Source of the DNA: Neisseria macacae ATCC 33926 | GTDB taxonomy: Bacteria; Pseudomonadota; Gammaproteobacteria; Burkholderiales; Neisseriaceae | NCBI RefSeq assembly: GCF_022749495.1 | Contig: NZ_CP094241.1 | Location: forward strand, 186,001 to 250,000 | Length of the DNA stretch: 64,000 nt | Reading direction: 5' to 3' | Shown here: in pieces, positions 8,804 through 16,930 of the stretch | Layout of the letters: each line of letters begins with the position of its first letter | Position numbering within the stretch: position 1 is the stretch's first letter | The notes under the pieces: generated by a model | Seen by the model: the letters and a program-made list of their open reading frames with translations, nothing else | Told to the model about the DNA's origin: nothing | Database searches by the model: none | Program-made: the position numbers and the translations under genes

Positions 8804-9204
8804 GGTGATTTCTTTGGAATAGAGGTTGTTGGAGCAGGCGGGAATTTACATGAAGTATTCTGTGGTGGCAACAATACGAAGCCGGCAGGATTTCAGGCGT
8901 GAAAAAGCGAGAAGGCGAAACCGTTTACCGTTTGGGCATTATCCGCGGGCGAAACGGCGACGAACATCAGACGCAGGTCGTCTGAATTTTACTACCGGAA
9001 TGATTTAAGGCTATTTGAAATATAGTGGATTAGCTTTAAACCATTACGGCGTTGCCTCGCCTTAGCTCAAAGAGAACGATTCTCTAAGGTGCTGAAGCAC
9101 CAAGTGAATCGGTTCCGTACTATCTGTACTGTCTGCGGCTTCGTCGCCTTGTCCTGATTTAAATTTAATCCACTATAGTTTCAGACAGTCTTATGTTATT
9201 CCCT
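8804..9204. other. intergenic region with a full Correia element
   Basis: No supported gene. A 60-codon plus-strand frame at 8826-9008 has no ribosome site and no recognisable features. A single uptake sequence lies near 8975, and a complete Correia element at 9021-9177. The IS5 target duplication ends the stretch. Confidence 0.6.
9021..9177. repeat. full-length Correia repeat enclosed element (157 bp)
   Basis: Terminal inverted repeats TATAGTGGATTA and TTAATCCACTATA enclose the full core, including the CTCAAAGAGAACGATTCTC segment and the GGTGCTGAAGCACC palindrome. Confidence 0.95.
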
Positions 9205-10424
9205 GAGACCTTTGCAAAATTCCCCAAAATCCCCTAAATTCCCATCAAGACATTTAGGGGATTTCTTATGAGCACCTTCTTCCAACAAACCGCACAAGCC
9301 ATGATCGCCAAACACATCGACCGCTTCCCATTATTGAAGTTGGATCAGGTGATTGATTGGCAGCCGATCGAACAATACCTGAACCGTCAAAGAACCCGTT
9401 ATCTCCGAGACCACCGCGGCCGTCCCGCCTATCCCCTGTTGTCCATGTTCAAAGCCGTCCTGCTCGGACAATGGCACAGCCTCTCCGATCCCGAACTCGA
9501 ACACAGCCTCATCACCCGCATCGACTTCAACCTGTTTTGCCGTTTTGACGAACTGAACATCCCCGATTACAGCACCTTATGCCGCTACCGCAACTGGCTG
9601 GCGCAAGATGACACCCTGTCCGAATTGCTCAAACTGATTAACTGCCAACTGGCCGAAAAAAACCTAAAAGTAGAGAAAGCATCCGCCGCCGTCGTTGACG
9701 CCACCATTATTCAGACCGCCGGCAGCAAACAGCGTCAGGCCATAGAAGTCGATGAAGAAGGACAAGTCAGCGGCCAAACCACACCGAGTAAAGACAAAGA
9801 TGCCCGCTGGACAAAGAAAAACGGCCTCTACAAACTCGGTTACAAACAACATACCCGTACCGATGAGGAAGGCTATATCGAGAAACTGCACATCACCCCC
9901 GCCAATGTCCATGAGTGCAACCATCTGTCCCCTTTGTTGGAAGGTATTGCCGAAGGCACGACCGTCTATGCCGACAAAGGCTACGACAGTAAGGAAAACC
10001 GGCAACATCTGAAAGAGCATCAGTTGTTAGACGGCATTATGCGCAAAGCCTGCCGCAACCGTCCGCTGACGGAAGCGCAAACCAAACGTAACCGATATTT
10101 GTCGAAGACCCGTTATGTGGTCGAACAAAGCTTCGGTACGCTGCACCGTAAATTCCGCTACGCCCGGGCAGCCTATTTTGGTCTGCTCAAAGTGAGTGCG
10201 CAAAGCCATCTGAAGGCGATGTGTTTGAACCTGTTGAAAGCGGCTAACAGGCTAAGTGTGCCTGTTGCCGCCTAAAAGGCGGCCCGGATGCCTGATTATG
10301 GGGTATCCGGGGAGGATTAAGGGGGCATTTGGGTAGAATCAGTGGATATTTGAAACGAAAACAGCCGAAAACCTGTGTTTGGGGTTTCGGCTGTCGGGGG
10401 AGGAAGGAATTTTGCAAAGATCTC
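9205..10424 (+). mobile_element. IS5-family (IS1106-like) insertion sequence (1220 bp)
   Basis: Terminal inverted repeats: GAGACCTTTGCAAAATTCC at the left and the complement of GAGATCTTTGCAAAATTCC at the right (one mismatch). TCCCT flanks both ends (9200-9204 and 10425-10429), a probable target duplication. The transposase gene is intact. A hairpin with arms CCCCTAAAT and ATTTAGGGG precedes the gene, and a second one (CAGCCGAAA with TTTCGGCTG) lies before the right end. The ends resemble those of neisserial IS1106 as I recall them. Confidence 0.9.
9268..10275 (+). CDS. IS5-family transposase
   Basis: 335 residues, uninterrupted. The DDE triad is visible at D144 (AAVVDATII), D236 (VYADKGYD) and E286 (RYVVEQSFGTLHRKFRYAR), the last with the Y-(2)-R-(3)-E-type context of IS5 transposases. 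The N-terminal DUF772-like domain contains YPLLSMFKAVLLGQW and DFNLFCRFD. The start overlaps the end of the small hairpin left of the gene, which may limit translation from read-through transcripts. Confidence 0.93.
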   Translation: MSTFFQQTAQAMIAKHIDRFPLLKLDQVIDWQPIEQYLNRQRTRYLRDHRGRPAYPLLSMFKAVLLGQWHSLSDPELEHSLITRIDFNLFCRFDELNIPDYSTLCRYRNWLAQDDTLSELLKLINCQLAEKNLKVEKASAAVVDATIIQTAGSKQRQAIEVDEEGQVSGQTTPSKDKDARWTKKNGLYKLGYKQHTRTDEEGYIEKLHITPANVHECNHLSPLLEGIAEGTTVYADKGYDSKENRQHLKEHQLLDGIMRKACRNRPLTEAQTKRNRYLSKTRYVVEQSFGTLHRKFRYARAAYFGLLKVSAQSHLKAMCLNLLKAANRLSVPVAA

Positions 10425-10554
10425 TCCCTATGAATTTAAGCAGTTGCCGGAAATTTTGTGAAAACATCATAGGACGTACCGATAATTTGAGAACTTATCT
10501 TCCTGTTTAATAGTCTATTTTATTGTCGAGAATACCCCGGCAGGATTCCATGAT

Positions 10555-11325
10555 ATGCAAAATCAAAATGAAGCATCCGTTAGGTGCGGGTCGTCTGAAA
10601 CCGCTGTTTCCCGACTTTCTCTGCTGCTTTGGGCGGGAATTGCAGCGGCGGTGTGCTGGACTGTTGCCGATATGCTGCTGGTCGGATTCGTGCAGACGCC
10701 GGAACGTTATCCTTTGCTTTCGCAGACGCTGGCGCCGCAGTTGGGCGAGGCGGCGGATTTTGCCGTGCTGATGCAGGCCGGCTCGCCCGAGCGGCTGCTG
10801 TGGGGCGTGTTGCCGGCGACGTTTTCTGCGGCGCTGTATCTGGCGGCGGCATTCGGCGTTTACCGGCTGATGCGGCCCGGGCGCACGGCCAAGGTCGGTT
10901 TTGCAGTGCTGTTTTTCGGATATGCGCTGTCGCCTTTGGGACATGCCGGTTTTTATTTTACGGGCATGGTTGCCAAGGTGCTGCTGAATGCCGTGCCGGA
11001 CGATTATCCGCCGCTACTGACGCTGTTCCGTCATTTTTACCGGATGCTGGAGGTGCACTGGATGGCTTCGGTCGGTTCGATTGCGGCGGGATGGCTGCTG
11101 TTGCTGGTACAGACGCTGCGCCGTAGGACGCTGCTTCCGCGCGCCGCCGCGTGGTGCAATCCGTTGCCGGTAGGAACGGTTATTGCGGTTTCGTGCAGCC
11201 TGTTTCCGCAATCGCCTGTTGCCGCCGCGCTTGGCGGGGCGACGTTTAATCTGGCGCAGTTGGTGTTTTTTGTTTGTGCGGCGGCGTGTGTCCGCAGGCG
11301 AGGAATGGGGATGCAGCCGGGCTAA
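10555..11325 (+). CDS. multi-pass membrane protein of unknown function
   Basis: 256 residues with about six hydrophobic segments (LSLLLWAGIAAAVCW, LPATFSAALYLAAAFGV, VGFAVLFFGYALSPL, and others) and a short polar N-terminus. It resembles a family of uncharacterised integral membrane proteins (I recall DUF6796) but I cannot confirm that. GC-rich codon use matches the core genome. An uptake sequence lies inside the first codons (10589-10600) and a hairpin terminator follows. Confidence 0.75.
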   Translation: MQNQNEASVRCGSSETAVSRLSLLLWAGIAAAVCWTVADMLLVGFVQTPERYPLLSQTLAPQLGEAADFAVLMQAGSPERLLWGVLPATFSAALYLAAAFGVYRLMRPGRTAKVGFAVLFFGYALSPLGHAGFYFTGMVAKVLLNAVPDDYPPLLTLFRHFYRMLEVHWMASVGSIAAGWLLLLVQTLRRRTLLPRAAAWCNPLPVGTVIAVSCSLFPQSPVAAALGGATFNLAQLVFFVCAAACVRRRGMGMQPG

Positions 11326-11651
11326 AATAAAACGATGCCATCTTTGTCGGACGGCAATCATCCGCCTTGGCGCCGATGCTTGTAATACAGGTAATCCGCC
11401 GTTTCGTCCCAAACACATCATATTGCTGCTACGGCTCAAAGGTCGTCTGAAATTTAACGTTCCATTTTCAGACGACCCCTTGTCGTTTTTCAAAAAACAA
11501 AAAATCCGACTCCAGCCCCGAACGCCACGAAGCACGGACAGTAGGGTATAATTGCGAAATATATTCTTTTGTGAAATCAATAAAAAACAAAGACGAAAAG
11601 CAGTTTTTGAAAGGTTTCACCCTAATTTCAAACTCTACACAGGAAACCGCC
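11326..11651. other. intergenic region with terminator and promoter of the GNAT gene
   Basis: Holds the uptake-sequence hairpin (11438-11480) and, further right, a TATAAT box at 11547-11552 about 100 bases before the next gene; no good -35 box precedes it. The frame could be extended upstream to 11571, but the ribosome site supports 11652 as the start. Confidence 0.5.
11438..11480 (+). terminator. inverted uptake-sequence hairpin
   Basis: AGGTCGTCTGAA and TTCAGACGACC with a 17-base loop, followed by CCTTGTC. The T-run is weak. Confidence 0.65.
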
Positions 11652-12488
11652 ATGTTAGTCTGCAACCCTTACGAAGTCGTGATTCACGGCACAACCAACA
11701 AAGGCAAGATTTTCCGTCCCAGCGACTGGGCAGAACGCCTGTGCGGCATATTGTCCTCATTCACCAAAGACAACCGGCTGTCCTACTCCAACTGGGTGCG
11801 CCCCATGCTGGTGGACAACGTCCGCTGCGTCGCCGTCGATAAGAAACTCGAAGAAGACAATCCGCAGATGTTCCGTTTCCTGATGGACTTTGCCGCCGAC
11901 AACGACCTGCGCATCATCGACTGCAAAGAGCTTTTGAAAGAACAGGAAGCCAAAGCGCAAGGCGAACCTGCCGAACGCGTCCCGCTGGCACAAGCCATCG
12001 AAGAAAAACACGCCGCCGAAAAAGCGCCGGTCCAAGCCGCCGCTGCCGACTACGTTTTGCGCGAAATCCCGCCCGAAGATACATCCACCGCCTTCGCCGC
12101 CCTCAGCGTCCTGCGTTCTTCATTGACCGACATCAGCAAATTCACCGAACAAATCAACACCGTCCAACGCCCCGCCGGCTACCGCCTCTTGGGTATTTTC
12201 GAAGAAGGCAAACACAACGCCGTCGCCGTCTGCGGCTTCCGCGAATCCTGCAATCTTGCCAGTGGCCGCCATATCCACATCGACGACATCGTTACCCTGC
12301 CGCAAAGCCGCCGCAAAGGCTATGCCTCCCGCCTGTTGGCAGAAGTCCGCAAAATCGGCGCGGAAACGGGCGTGACCAAAATCCACCTCAACGTCCACGT
12401 CAATCACGACCGCGTCGATGCGCACCGCCTGTATTTCAAAAACGGCTTCGAAATCTGCGCATACCATTTCCGCTGCGATCCTAAATAA
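11652..12488 (+). CDS. DUF3579 domain fused to a GNAT acetyltransferase
   Basis: 278 residues from ATG 11652, chosen for the AGGAAACCGCC ribosome site. Residues about 1-95 match the beta-proteobacterial DUF3579 domain (YEVVIHGTTNKGKIFRPSDWAERLCG...VRPMLVDNVRCV). A charged linker follows, and about 135-278 is a GNAT fold with the acetyl-CoA loop LPQSRRKGYASRLL and a C-terminal LNVHVNHDRVDAHRLYFKNG. It should transfer an acetyl group from acetyl-CoA; the substrate is unknown. A fusion of these two domains is unusual but the frame is continuous. Confidence 0.85.
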   Translation: MLVCNPYEVVIHGTTNKGKIFRPSDWAERLCGILSSFTKDNRLSYSNWVRPMLVDNVRCVAVDKKLEEDNPQMFRFLMDFAADNDLRIIDCKELLKEQEAKAQGEPAERVPLAQAIEEKHAAEKAPVQAAAADYVLREIPPEDTSTAFAALSVLRSSLTDISKFTEQINTVQRPAGYRLLGIFEEGKHNAVAVCGFRESCNLASGRHIHIDDIVTLPQSRRKGYASRLLAEVRKIGAETGVTKIHLNVHVNHDRVDAHRLYFKNGFEICAYHFRCDPK

Positions 12489-12490
12489 AC

Positions 12491-12534
12491 AAAAAGGTCG
12501 TCTGAAAACCAAATACGGTTTCAGACGACCTTTA
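12491..12534. terminator. inverted uptake-sequence hairpin between convergent genes
   Basis: AAAAAGGTCGTCTGAAAA and TTTCAGACGACCTTTA. It serves the GNAT gene and may serve the convergent minus-strand gene ending at 12590. Confidence 0.75.
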
Positions 12535-12589
12535 TAAATTCAACCTGTACTTGCTTGAAACTTAGTCAAGGATTCAAATAATGAAGGAT

Positions 12590-13045
12590 TTAACTCAATA
12601 ATCGTCCTAAGCAAAATCCCTTAACTACTTCATCTTTAATTATCTCTCCACTATTCCCAATATAAATATGCCTCTCACAGAAATCGCCCGAGTCGCGATG
12701 AATTTCCATGAACTTCTGTTTTGGAGTTGGTACAGATTCATCTGTATAGAATACATCATCATTATCTGGCTGGAAAAAAGAAAAACCAAGATAGAGGGTT
12801 TCATTAATATTTTTTTTATTATATGAGAAGTAGATCGGGGAAGATTCGTTCTTCTCTAAATTGAAGTTCCAGTAATTTTCTATTGCTTCATCCTCAGTCT
12901 GATTGTCATACTTTCTATAAACGTTGACTTGCAGCCAATAAGGAGATGAATTATGGATGACGATTTGTCGTTTTTGTTCAGTAATGAAGTCGTGTATCAC
13001 AAAGGGAAACACACAAAGCAATATTAGGAAAATTATTTTTTTCAT
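12590..13045 (-). CDS. small membrane-anchored or secreted protein, immunity candidate
   Basis: 151 residues. The N-terminus is a hydrophobic signal or anchor (MKKIIFLILLCVFPFVI), followed by a beta-rich domain with two conserved-looking cysteines near the end (DFCERHIYIG and KGFCLGRL). The coding sequence is AT-rich, unlike the flanking core genes. It sits last in an array of similar small secreted proteins and toxin debris, so immunity to a periplasm-acting toxin is inferred; there is no direct motif for it. Confidence 0.65.
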   Translation of the reverse strand: MKKIIFLILLCVFPFVIHDFITEQKRQIVIHNSSPYWLQVNVYRKYDNQTEDEAIENYWNFNLEKNESSPIYFSYNKKNINETLYLGFSFFQPDNDDVFYTDESVPTPKQKFMEIHRDSGDFCERHIYIGNSGEIIKDEVVKGFCLGRLLS

Positions 13046-13087
13046 GATAGGTTAGAAAACAAAAGGTTCAAAGAGGGCTCTTTCCGT

Positions 13088-13675
13088 TCAATAAAACAAT
13101 TCAACCAGCCACTGTATAATTTTTGCATCTATCCGTTGAAGGAGGTTGGGGTGCAGTGGGGCAACAGGACCGCCGTCAGGTCCGCCACTCCAGCCGATAT
13201 ATTCGTCATCGATAGAGGGTCTTGCAAAATTTTCAGGAACCCATTCGGTGCCAAATGGGGATGTATCTCGATAATAGTAGAGCAAATTATCCTTTTCATC
13301 GGCAATAAAGATTGCTGTCCTAAAGCCATTCCATCCTGTACAGGCAAAGATTTTTCTATTTTGTAATGTCTTTTGATCTTGTAATAATTTATTTTTAAAT
13401 CTAATTATCTCTTCAACTTTTTCTTTCTCTCTGCTATGTCTGGTTTCACAAAACTCATATTCCTTATCATCAGATAATCCTTTTGAGATTTTGTTTATAA
13501 AATAAAAGCCACAAGAATAATTGTTATATTCAATAAAATCATTATTCTGATAGCATTCGCTACTTATATCCAGCTTATTAATTTCCTTTCCAATGTCCTT
13601 GATTCGCCAATACTCAACTAATCCAAATATCAATATAAAGAAACCAAACCATTTCACTATTTTTTTCTTTTTCAT
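13088..13675 (-). CDS. membrane-anchored protein, probable immunity protein paired with a broken toxin
   Basis: 195 residues: a lysine-rich start, one membrane segment (WFGFFILIFGLVEYW), then a soluble domain with four cysteines (SSECYQNN, NYSCGFYF, EFCETRH, IFACTGWNG) and a Gly/Pro-rich stretch (GWSGGPDGGPVAP). AT-rich. It starts 12 bases after the stop of a frameshifted toxin-like gene (13688-14106), the usual toxin-then-immunity order. A truncated paralogue of its first 35 or so residues lies at 14507-14653 behind a second toxin scrap, which supports a linked pair. The function is inferred. Confidence 0.65.
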   Translation of the reverse strand: MKKKKIVKWFGFFILIFGLVEYWRIKDIGKEINKLDISSECYQNNDFIEYNNYSCGFYFINKISKGLSDDKEYEFCETRHSREKEKVEEIIRFKNKLLQDQKTLQNRKIFACTGWNGFRTAIFIADEKDNLLYYYRDTSPFGTEWVPENFARPSIDDEYIGWSGGPDGGPVAPLHPNLLQRIDAKIIQWLVELFY

Positions 13676-13687
13676 AAACTTTGCCTA

Positions 13688-14106
13688 TTATTTCAAAACT
13701 ACTTCAATTGGAGGGTTACAACGATATTCTTTCAAAGATGAAAATATCAGCAGATCCCCGCCTAGTCTGTTTAAATTTCTCCATTTATTGAAATGGCTGT
13801 TCCTAACTGGGTAGAAAAGGTCTTCAGGTTTAGAATCGAAAAGAGAAGGGGGGCTGCTATATAGGCTGAGGCTGCTATAATCTCATTTTTCTTATCTGAA
13901 AGCTGATGGCTATAAAACACATCAAATCCTGTATGATTCCAATGCCCTAGGTATTGATCTCCGCCATTATCGTTAAGAAAATCAAATGTATCTCGGATAT
14001 AGAGATAAACGCTTTCTACCATTAATTTATTTCCAGGCATGCGGTATTTTCCGATGGCAGCTGCCAAAGTACAGCCTGCGACAGTGGCGAAAAATTCGTC
14101 TTTCAA
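13688..14106 (-). pseudogene. C-terminal remnant of a toxin-like protein, frameshifted
   Basis: The frame starting at 14106 reads VESVYLYIRDTFDFLND then GDQYLGHWNHTGFDVF and stops at 13771. Shifting one frame near 13785 continues as NKWRNLNRLGGDLLIFS... and ends EVVLK at 13688. Together these look like the C-terminus of DUF6402-type proteins found in type VI effectors (from memory, not checked). The N-terminal part is absent, so this is a double-damaged relic: 5' truncated and frameshifted. It directly precedes the immunity candidate at 13088-13675. Confidence 0.6.
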
Positions 14107-14129
14107 TACACTTTACAAATATTGAATAT

Positions 14130-14483
14130 CTACGGTTTAATACAAAGTCCATCATATTGTTTAACATCGGAAATTTTCTGATTTTCATCCAGGTAAATTT
14201 CCATGGTACAAAAGGTTATATCTTCTTTTAAAAAGATAGTTGTTTCATGTTTTGATATTAAAATAATACCATCTGGTTCAGATGACCAATCGAATGGAAA
14301 ATAAAAAGTTACATTATTAGTAAAAAAAGGACGCAAGTATTCCTTACTACCATCACTCCTAATTAAGGTGATACTAGTGCGCTTACCTTCATTATAGTAA
14401 AAATATGTTACCTTAGGGTGGAGATTTTTATAAAAATAACATAATAAAAAGATACATAAAACCATTAAAATTTTTTTATTCAT
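14130..14483 (-). CDS. small secreted/membrane protein, immunity candidate
   Basis: 117 residues. A single hydrophobic N-terminal segment (ILMVLCIFLLCYFY) is followed by a small beta-rich domain with two cysteines (ITFCTMEIYL and YDGLCIKP). Very AT-rich. It stands just upstream of the toxin remnant at 13688-14106 on the same strand. The family is not recognised. Confidence 0.6.
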   Translation of the reverse strand: MNKKILMVLCIFLLCYFYKNLHPKVTYFYYNEGKRTSITLIRSDGSKEYLRPFFTNNVTFYFPFDWSSEPDGIILISKHETTIFLKEDITFCTMEIYLDENQKISDVKQYDGLCIKP

Positions 14484-14506
14484 AATCTATAACTTATTTT
14501 TACTTT

Positions 14507-14653
14507 CTAAATAAGTATGCCTTTTTCTTGCATCTGGCAATTCACAGAGAGATTTTTTATCTCTTCTCCCATCCCCGTTATTCGCCAATACTCAACCAAC
14601 CCAAATATCAATATAAAGAAACCAAACCATTTCACTATTTTTTTCTTTTTCAT
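14507..14653 (-). pseudogene. truncated copy of the 13088-13675 immunity candidate
   Basis: 48 codons from ATG 14653 to TAG 14507. The first 25 residues are identical to the gene at 13675 (MKKKKIVKWFGFFILIFG..., LVEYWRI), then similarity fades (EEIKNLSVNC against KEINKLDISSEC) and the frame ends. Upstream sequence at 14654-14710 is also a copy of the 3' end of the toxin remnant (QSPIEVVLK in frame, with stops before it). Confidence 0.7.
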
Positions 14654-14784
14654 AAACTTTGCCTATTATTTTAAAACTACTTCAATTGGGGATTGAAACA
14701 ATATTATTTAAGGATAAAAATACCGGCAGATTCCCACCCGGCTTTTAAATAATTGAATTATATAAAATAATATAGATTAAAATT

Positions 14785-15219
14785 TTATTTATGGCATAAA
14801 TTATCAATAAATTTTGCTTCTATCCTATGGAAAATAGATGGGTTTATAGAAAAGGATTCTGTTTGAGCATATAGACCTAAATCGAATATACCTTCTTCAT
14901 CTAAGTTCAAGTCTAATGGCATTCCTAGCCAAACTTCATTATGGAGATAATAAAAAGACAGTAATTTACCTTGGTCATCATATAAATAGATACCAGAGTT
15001 GAGGCCGTCTATGCTTAAAAAATTTCCTATACTATCAAGACAAACAACAATTTTTTTATTTTCACTTACGCTAAACCTTTCACATTGGTCCCCATCACTA
15101 GGAACTGGATAACTAGGTAAAGTCTTTTCTTTATAATGGCAATATGCGCTATATCTAAAATAAAAATAAGAAAAAATTATAGTTAACAAAATGGTTATTA
15201 GGGCAAATTTTTTAAACAT
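14785..15219 (-). CDS. small membrane-anchored protein, immunity candidate
   Basis: 144 residues: a hydrophobic N-terminal segment (FALITILLTIIFSYFYF), then a soluble domain with YLYDDQGKLLSFYYLHNEVWLG and cysteines at AYCHYKE, DQCERF, VVCLDS and NLCHK. The C-terminal IFHRIEAKFIDNL resembles the C-terminus of the gene at 13088 (LLQRIDAKIIQWL), which suggests these two belong to one diverged family. AT-rich. An uptake-sequence hairpin lies upstream. Confidence 0.62.
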   Translation of the reverse strand: MFKKFALITILLTIIFSYFYFRYSAYCHYKEKTLPSYPVPSDGDQCERFSVSENKKIVVCLDSIGNFLSIDGLNSGIYLYDDQGKLLSFYYLHNEVWLGMPLDLNLDEEGIFDLGLYAQTESFSINPSIFHRIEAKFIDNLCHK

Positions 15220-15254
15220 GATTCCACTTGTCTATTTTAATTCCAATTCAAAAG

Positions 15255-15284
15255 AAGGTCGTCTGAAAAGTCTCAGACGACCTT
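15255..15284 (-). terminator. inverted uptake-sequence hairpin
   Basis: AGGTCGTCTGAA and CTCAGACGACCT with a four-base loop. It lies between two minus-strand cassette genes and closes the 15328-15927 gene. Downstream sequence (TTTATAAATTC, CTGTACTTGCT) is shared with 12530-12560. Confidence 0.6.
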
Positions 15285-15327
15285 TATAAATTCCGGGTTT
15301 CAACTCAATCTGTACTTGCTCAATGGA

Positions 15328-15927
15328 TTAATTAAGAAGAGCTTTCTTCTTATTTAAATATTTTTTTATTTCTCTGATATTTTTTAATTTAAATTCTATT
15401 TTATGATCAGATATACCATTAAATCCTGATGCGTTCTCACCTAAGATATGATTTGAAAGTATTAGTTTTAACTCACCATTTTCTTTGTTTTGATAAATTT
15501 TATATAAATAAATCGTATAATCTTTGCCATCCAGTTGAGGATAGCAACAAAATTCCTCTGAAAATAGAATAATAAGCAATGGGGGATGGCGATTATCCTT
15601 ATATACGCTCACTGCTTCTAAGTTGATTTTCCTACTTGGACTATTCTCTTTTCTAAAATTTTTTAATTCATATTTTTTTCCATTAACCACTATACTGTTA
15701 TAGATTATTTCTTCTATTCCATCTATTCCGTTGATTTCGTCTATTTCTTCATGATGAATGGTGATACAGTGTGATGCCGAAAATAAAGCATCATTCGTTT
15801 TGAAGAGGCTTAATTTGTAATTCTGATCATCACATGATTTATCTTCATTTTTTATAGACTGAATTTCCTGGGCGATGCAAAAGCCGGATGAAAAAAATAG
15901 GATTATAGATATGATCAAAGATTTCAT
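15328..15927 (-). CDS. secreted protein of unknown function, immunity candidate
   Basis: 199 residues with a signal peptide (LIISIILFFSSGFCIAQ). The mature part holds SCDDQNYKLSLFKTND, an Ile/Glu-rich stretch and a PPLLIILFSEEFCCYPQLDGKDYTIYLY-like region (shown here only in outline). The ribosome site AAAGG precedes ATG 15927. AT-rich, low similarity to anything I recognise. Position in the array of small secreted proteins suggests an immunity or orphan accessory role. Confidence 0.62.
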   Translation of the reverse strand: MKSLIISIILFFSSGFCIAQEIQSIKNEDKSCDDQNYKLSLFKTNDALFSASHCITIHHEEIDEINGIDGIEEIIYNSIVVNGKKYELKNFRKENSPSRKINLEAVSVYKDNRHPPLLIILFSEEFCCYPQLDGKDYTIYLYKIYQNKENGELKLILSNHILGENASGFNGISDHKIEFKLKNIREIKKYLNKKKALLN

Positions 15928-16032
15928 GATGTAACCTTTAAGAAAGAGGGTAAGTAAATGGATAAGTAAGTTGGGCGAGGCTCAATGACACCTTCAAATC
16001 GCTCAAAATATTGGGTTAAGCCTAATCTAGGC

Positions 16033-16527
16033 TTACAGTTCTTTTTTAAGCGTCCGTGTATCAAAGTCGATGACAAAAGGCTTGGATCGATAACCGCGAT
16101 CCATTCCCTCGTAGAATGCAGCTACACATTTGAATGTATATCTTTTTTGTTTAAATTTTTCCTGTATGCATTCAGATGAATTATGGTATCTACACAAGCG
16201 AATACTTCCTGTCAAACTATCAGTCTGACTATTTTTTAGCTCACTATATTCTGGACCAAGAATAAATCCAAATAACTCTACTTTACTAAATAACTTTGCA
16301 TCATGTGTTTTTTCAACACTTTCACAATTGGCATGATGTGTATATGCTTTTTGTAAATTATTTATCATTTCTTGTTTAGTATTAATAAAATCTATATCAA
16401 ACATGATTTCATTAAAATCTTTGTTGATCACATAATTTTTAGGTTGTAACTCATAATCATTAAAAGAAACGATACATGAGGCCAGAAATAGAACTGCGAT
16501 AAAAATTAAATATTTACCTTTCGACAC
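16033..16527 (-). CDS. small lipoprotein, immunity candidate
   Basis: 164 residues from a GTG at 16527, supported by GAGGAG seven bases upstream. The lipobox FLASC marks it as a lipoprotein, placing it at the periplasmic face of a membrane. The mature part has three further cysteines (ANCESVEK, LCRYHN, ECIQEK) and ends TRTLKKEL. AT-rich. Lipoprotein immunity proteins against peptidoglycan- or periplasm-targeting effectors commonly look like this; the link to a toxin here is inference. Confidence 0.65.
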   Translation of the reverse strand: MSKGKYLIFIAVLFLASCIVSFNDYELQPKNYVINKDFNEIMFDIDFINTKQEMINNLQKAYTHHANCESVEKTHDAKLFSKVELFGFILGPEYSELKNSQTDSLTGSIRLCRYHNSSECIQEKFKQKRYTFKCVAAFYEGMDRGYRSKPFVIDFDTRTLKKEL

Positions 16528-16803
16528 TTTTTAACTCCTCTGGATAAGATGGTAAAAGCAGGTTTGTCTTTTTTCGAATAGTTTTTGCATAAACATCATG
16601 TTTATCATGGTTGCGGCTGTTGGTTGGGTAATGTTCTTGGGTGTTGGCGGTTTCGATGGCGGCGAAAGAACGGGGTAGGATTGGCAGTCAGCCATGAGGT
16701 TTATGATGAAAGTCTGAATATAAGTCAAAATGACAGGCAGGATAAACAACGGATGATAAGAGGTAGAGATGTCGTATGGGTGGTTTGGGAGGAAATGGGG
16801 ATG

Positions 16804-16842
16804 AAAGGTCGTCTGAAAGTGGGTTTTCAGACGACCTTTTTG
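16804..16842. terminator. inverted uptake-sequence hairpin
   Basis: AAAGGTCGTCTGAAAG and TTTCAGACGACCTTTTT with a short loop; no gene ends directly beside it. Confidence 0.5.
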
Positions 16843-16853
16843 TATTTGTGGGG

Positions 16854-16878
16854 TTCGTGGGTGAAGCCCACGCTACGG
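16854..16878. repeat. GTGGG/GCCCAC palindromic repeat, copy 1
   Basis: TTCGTGGGTGAAGCCCACGC followed by TACGG. The same unit recurs at 17157, 20925, 21097 and 59582, always directly behind an uptake-sequence hairpin. Confidence 0.7.
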
Positions 16879-16930
16879 GTTGTGTGGTTGTAGTTTGGGG
16901 GGAGTCCCGACGGGATATTTGTTTGCCGTC

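Noticed and set aside
8826..9008. Possible 60-residue plus-strand gene
   Set aside because: No ribosome site, Arg-rich low-complexity product, overlaps repeat flanks.
16531..16749. Possible 72-residue minus-strand gene before the lipoprotein gene
   Set aside because: It ends four bases before the lipoprotein start, which is suggestive of coupling, but the product has no recognisable feature and there is no ribosome site; kept only as a note.
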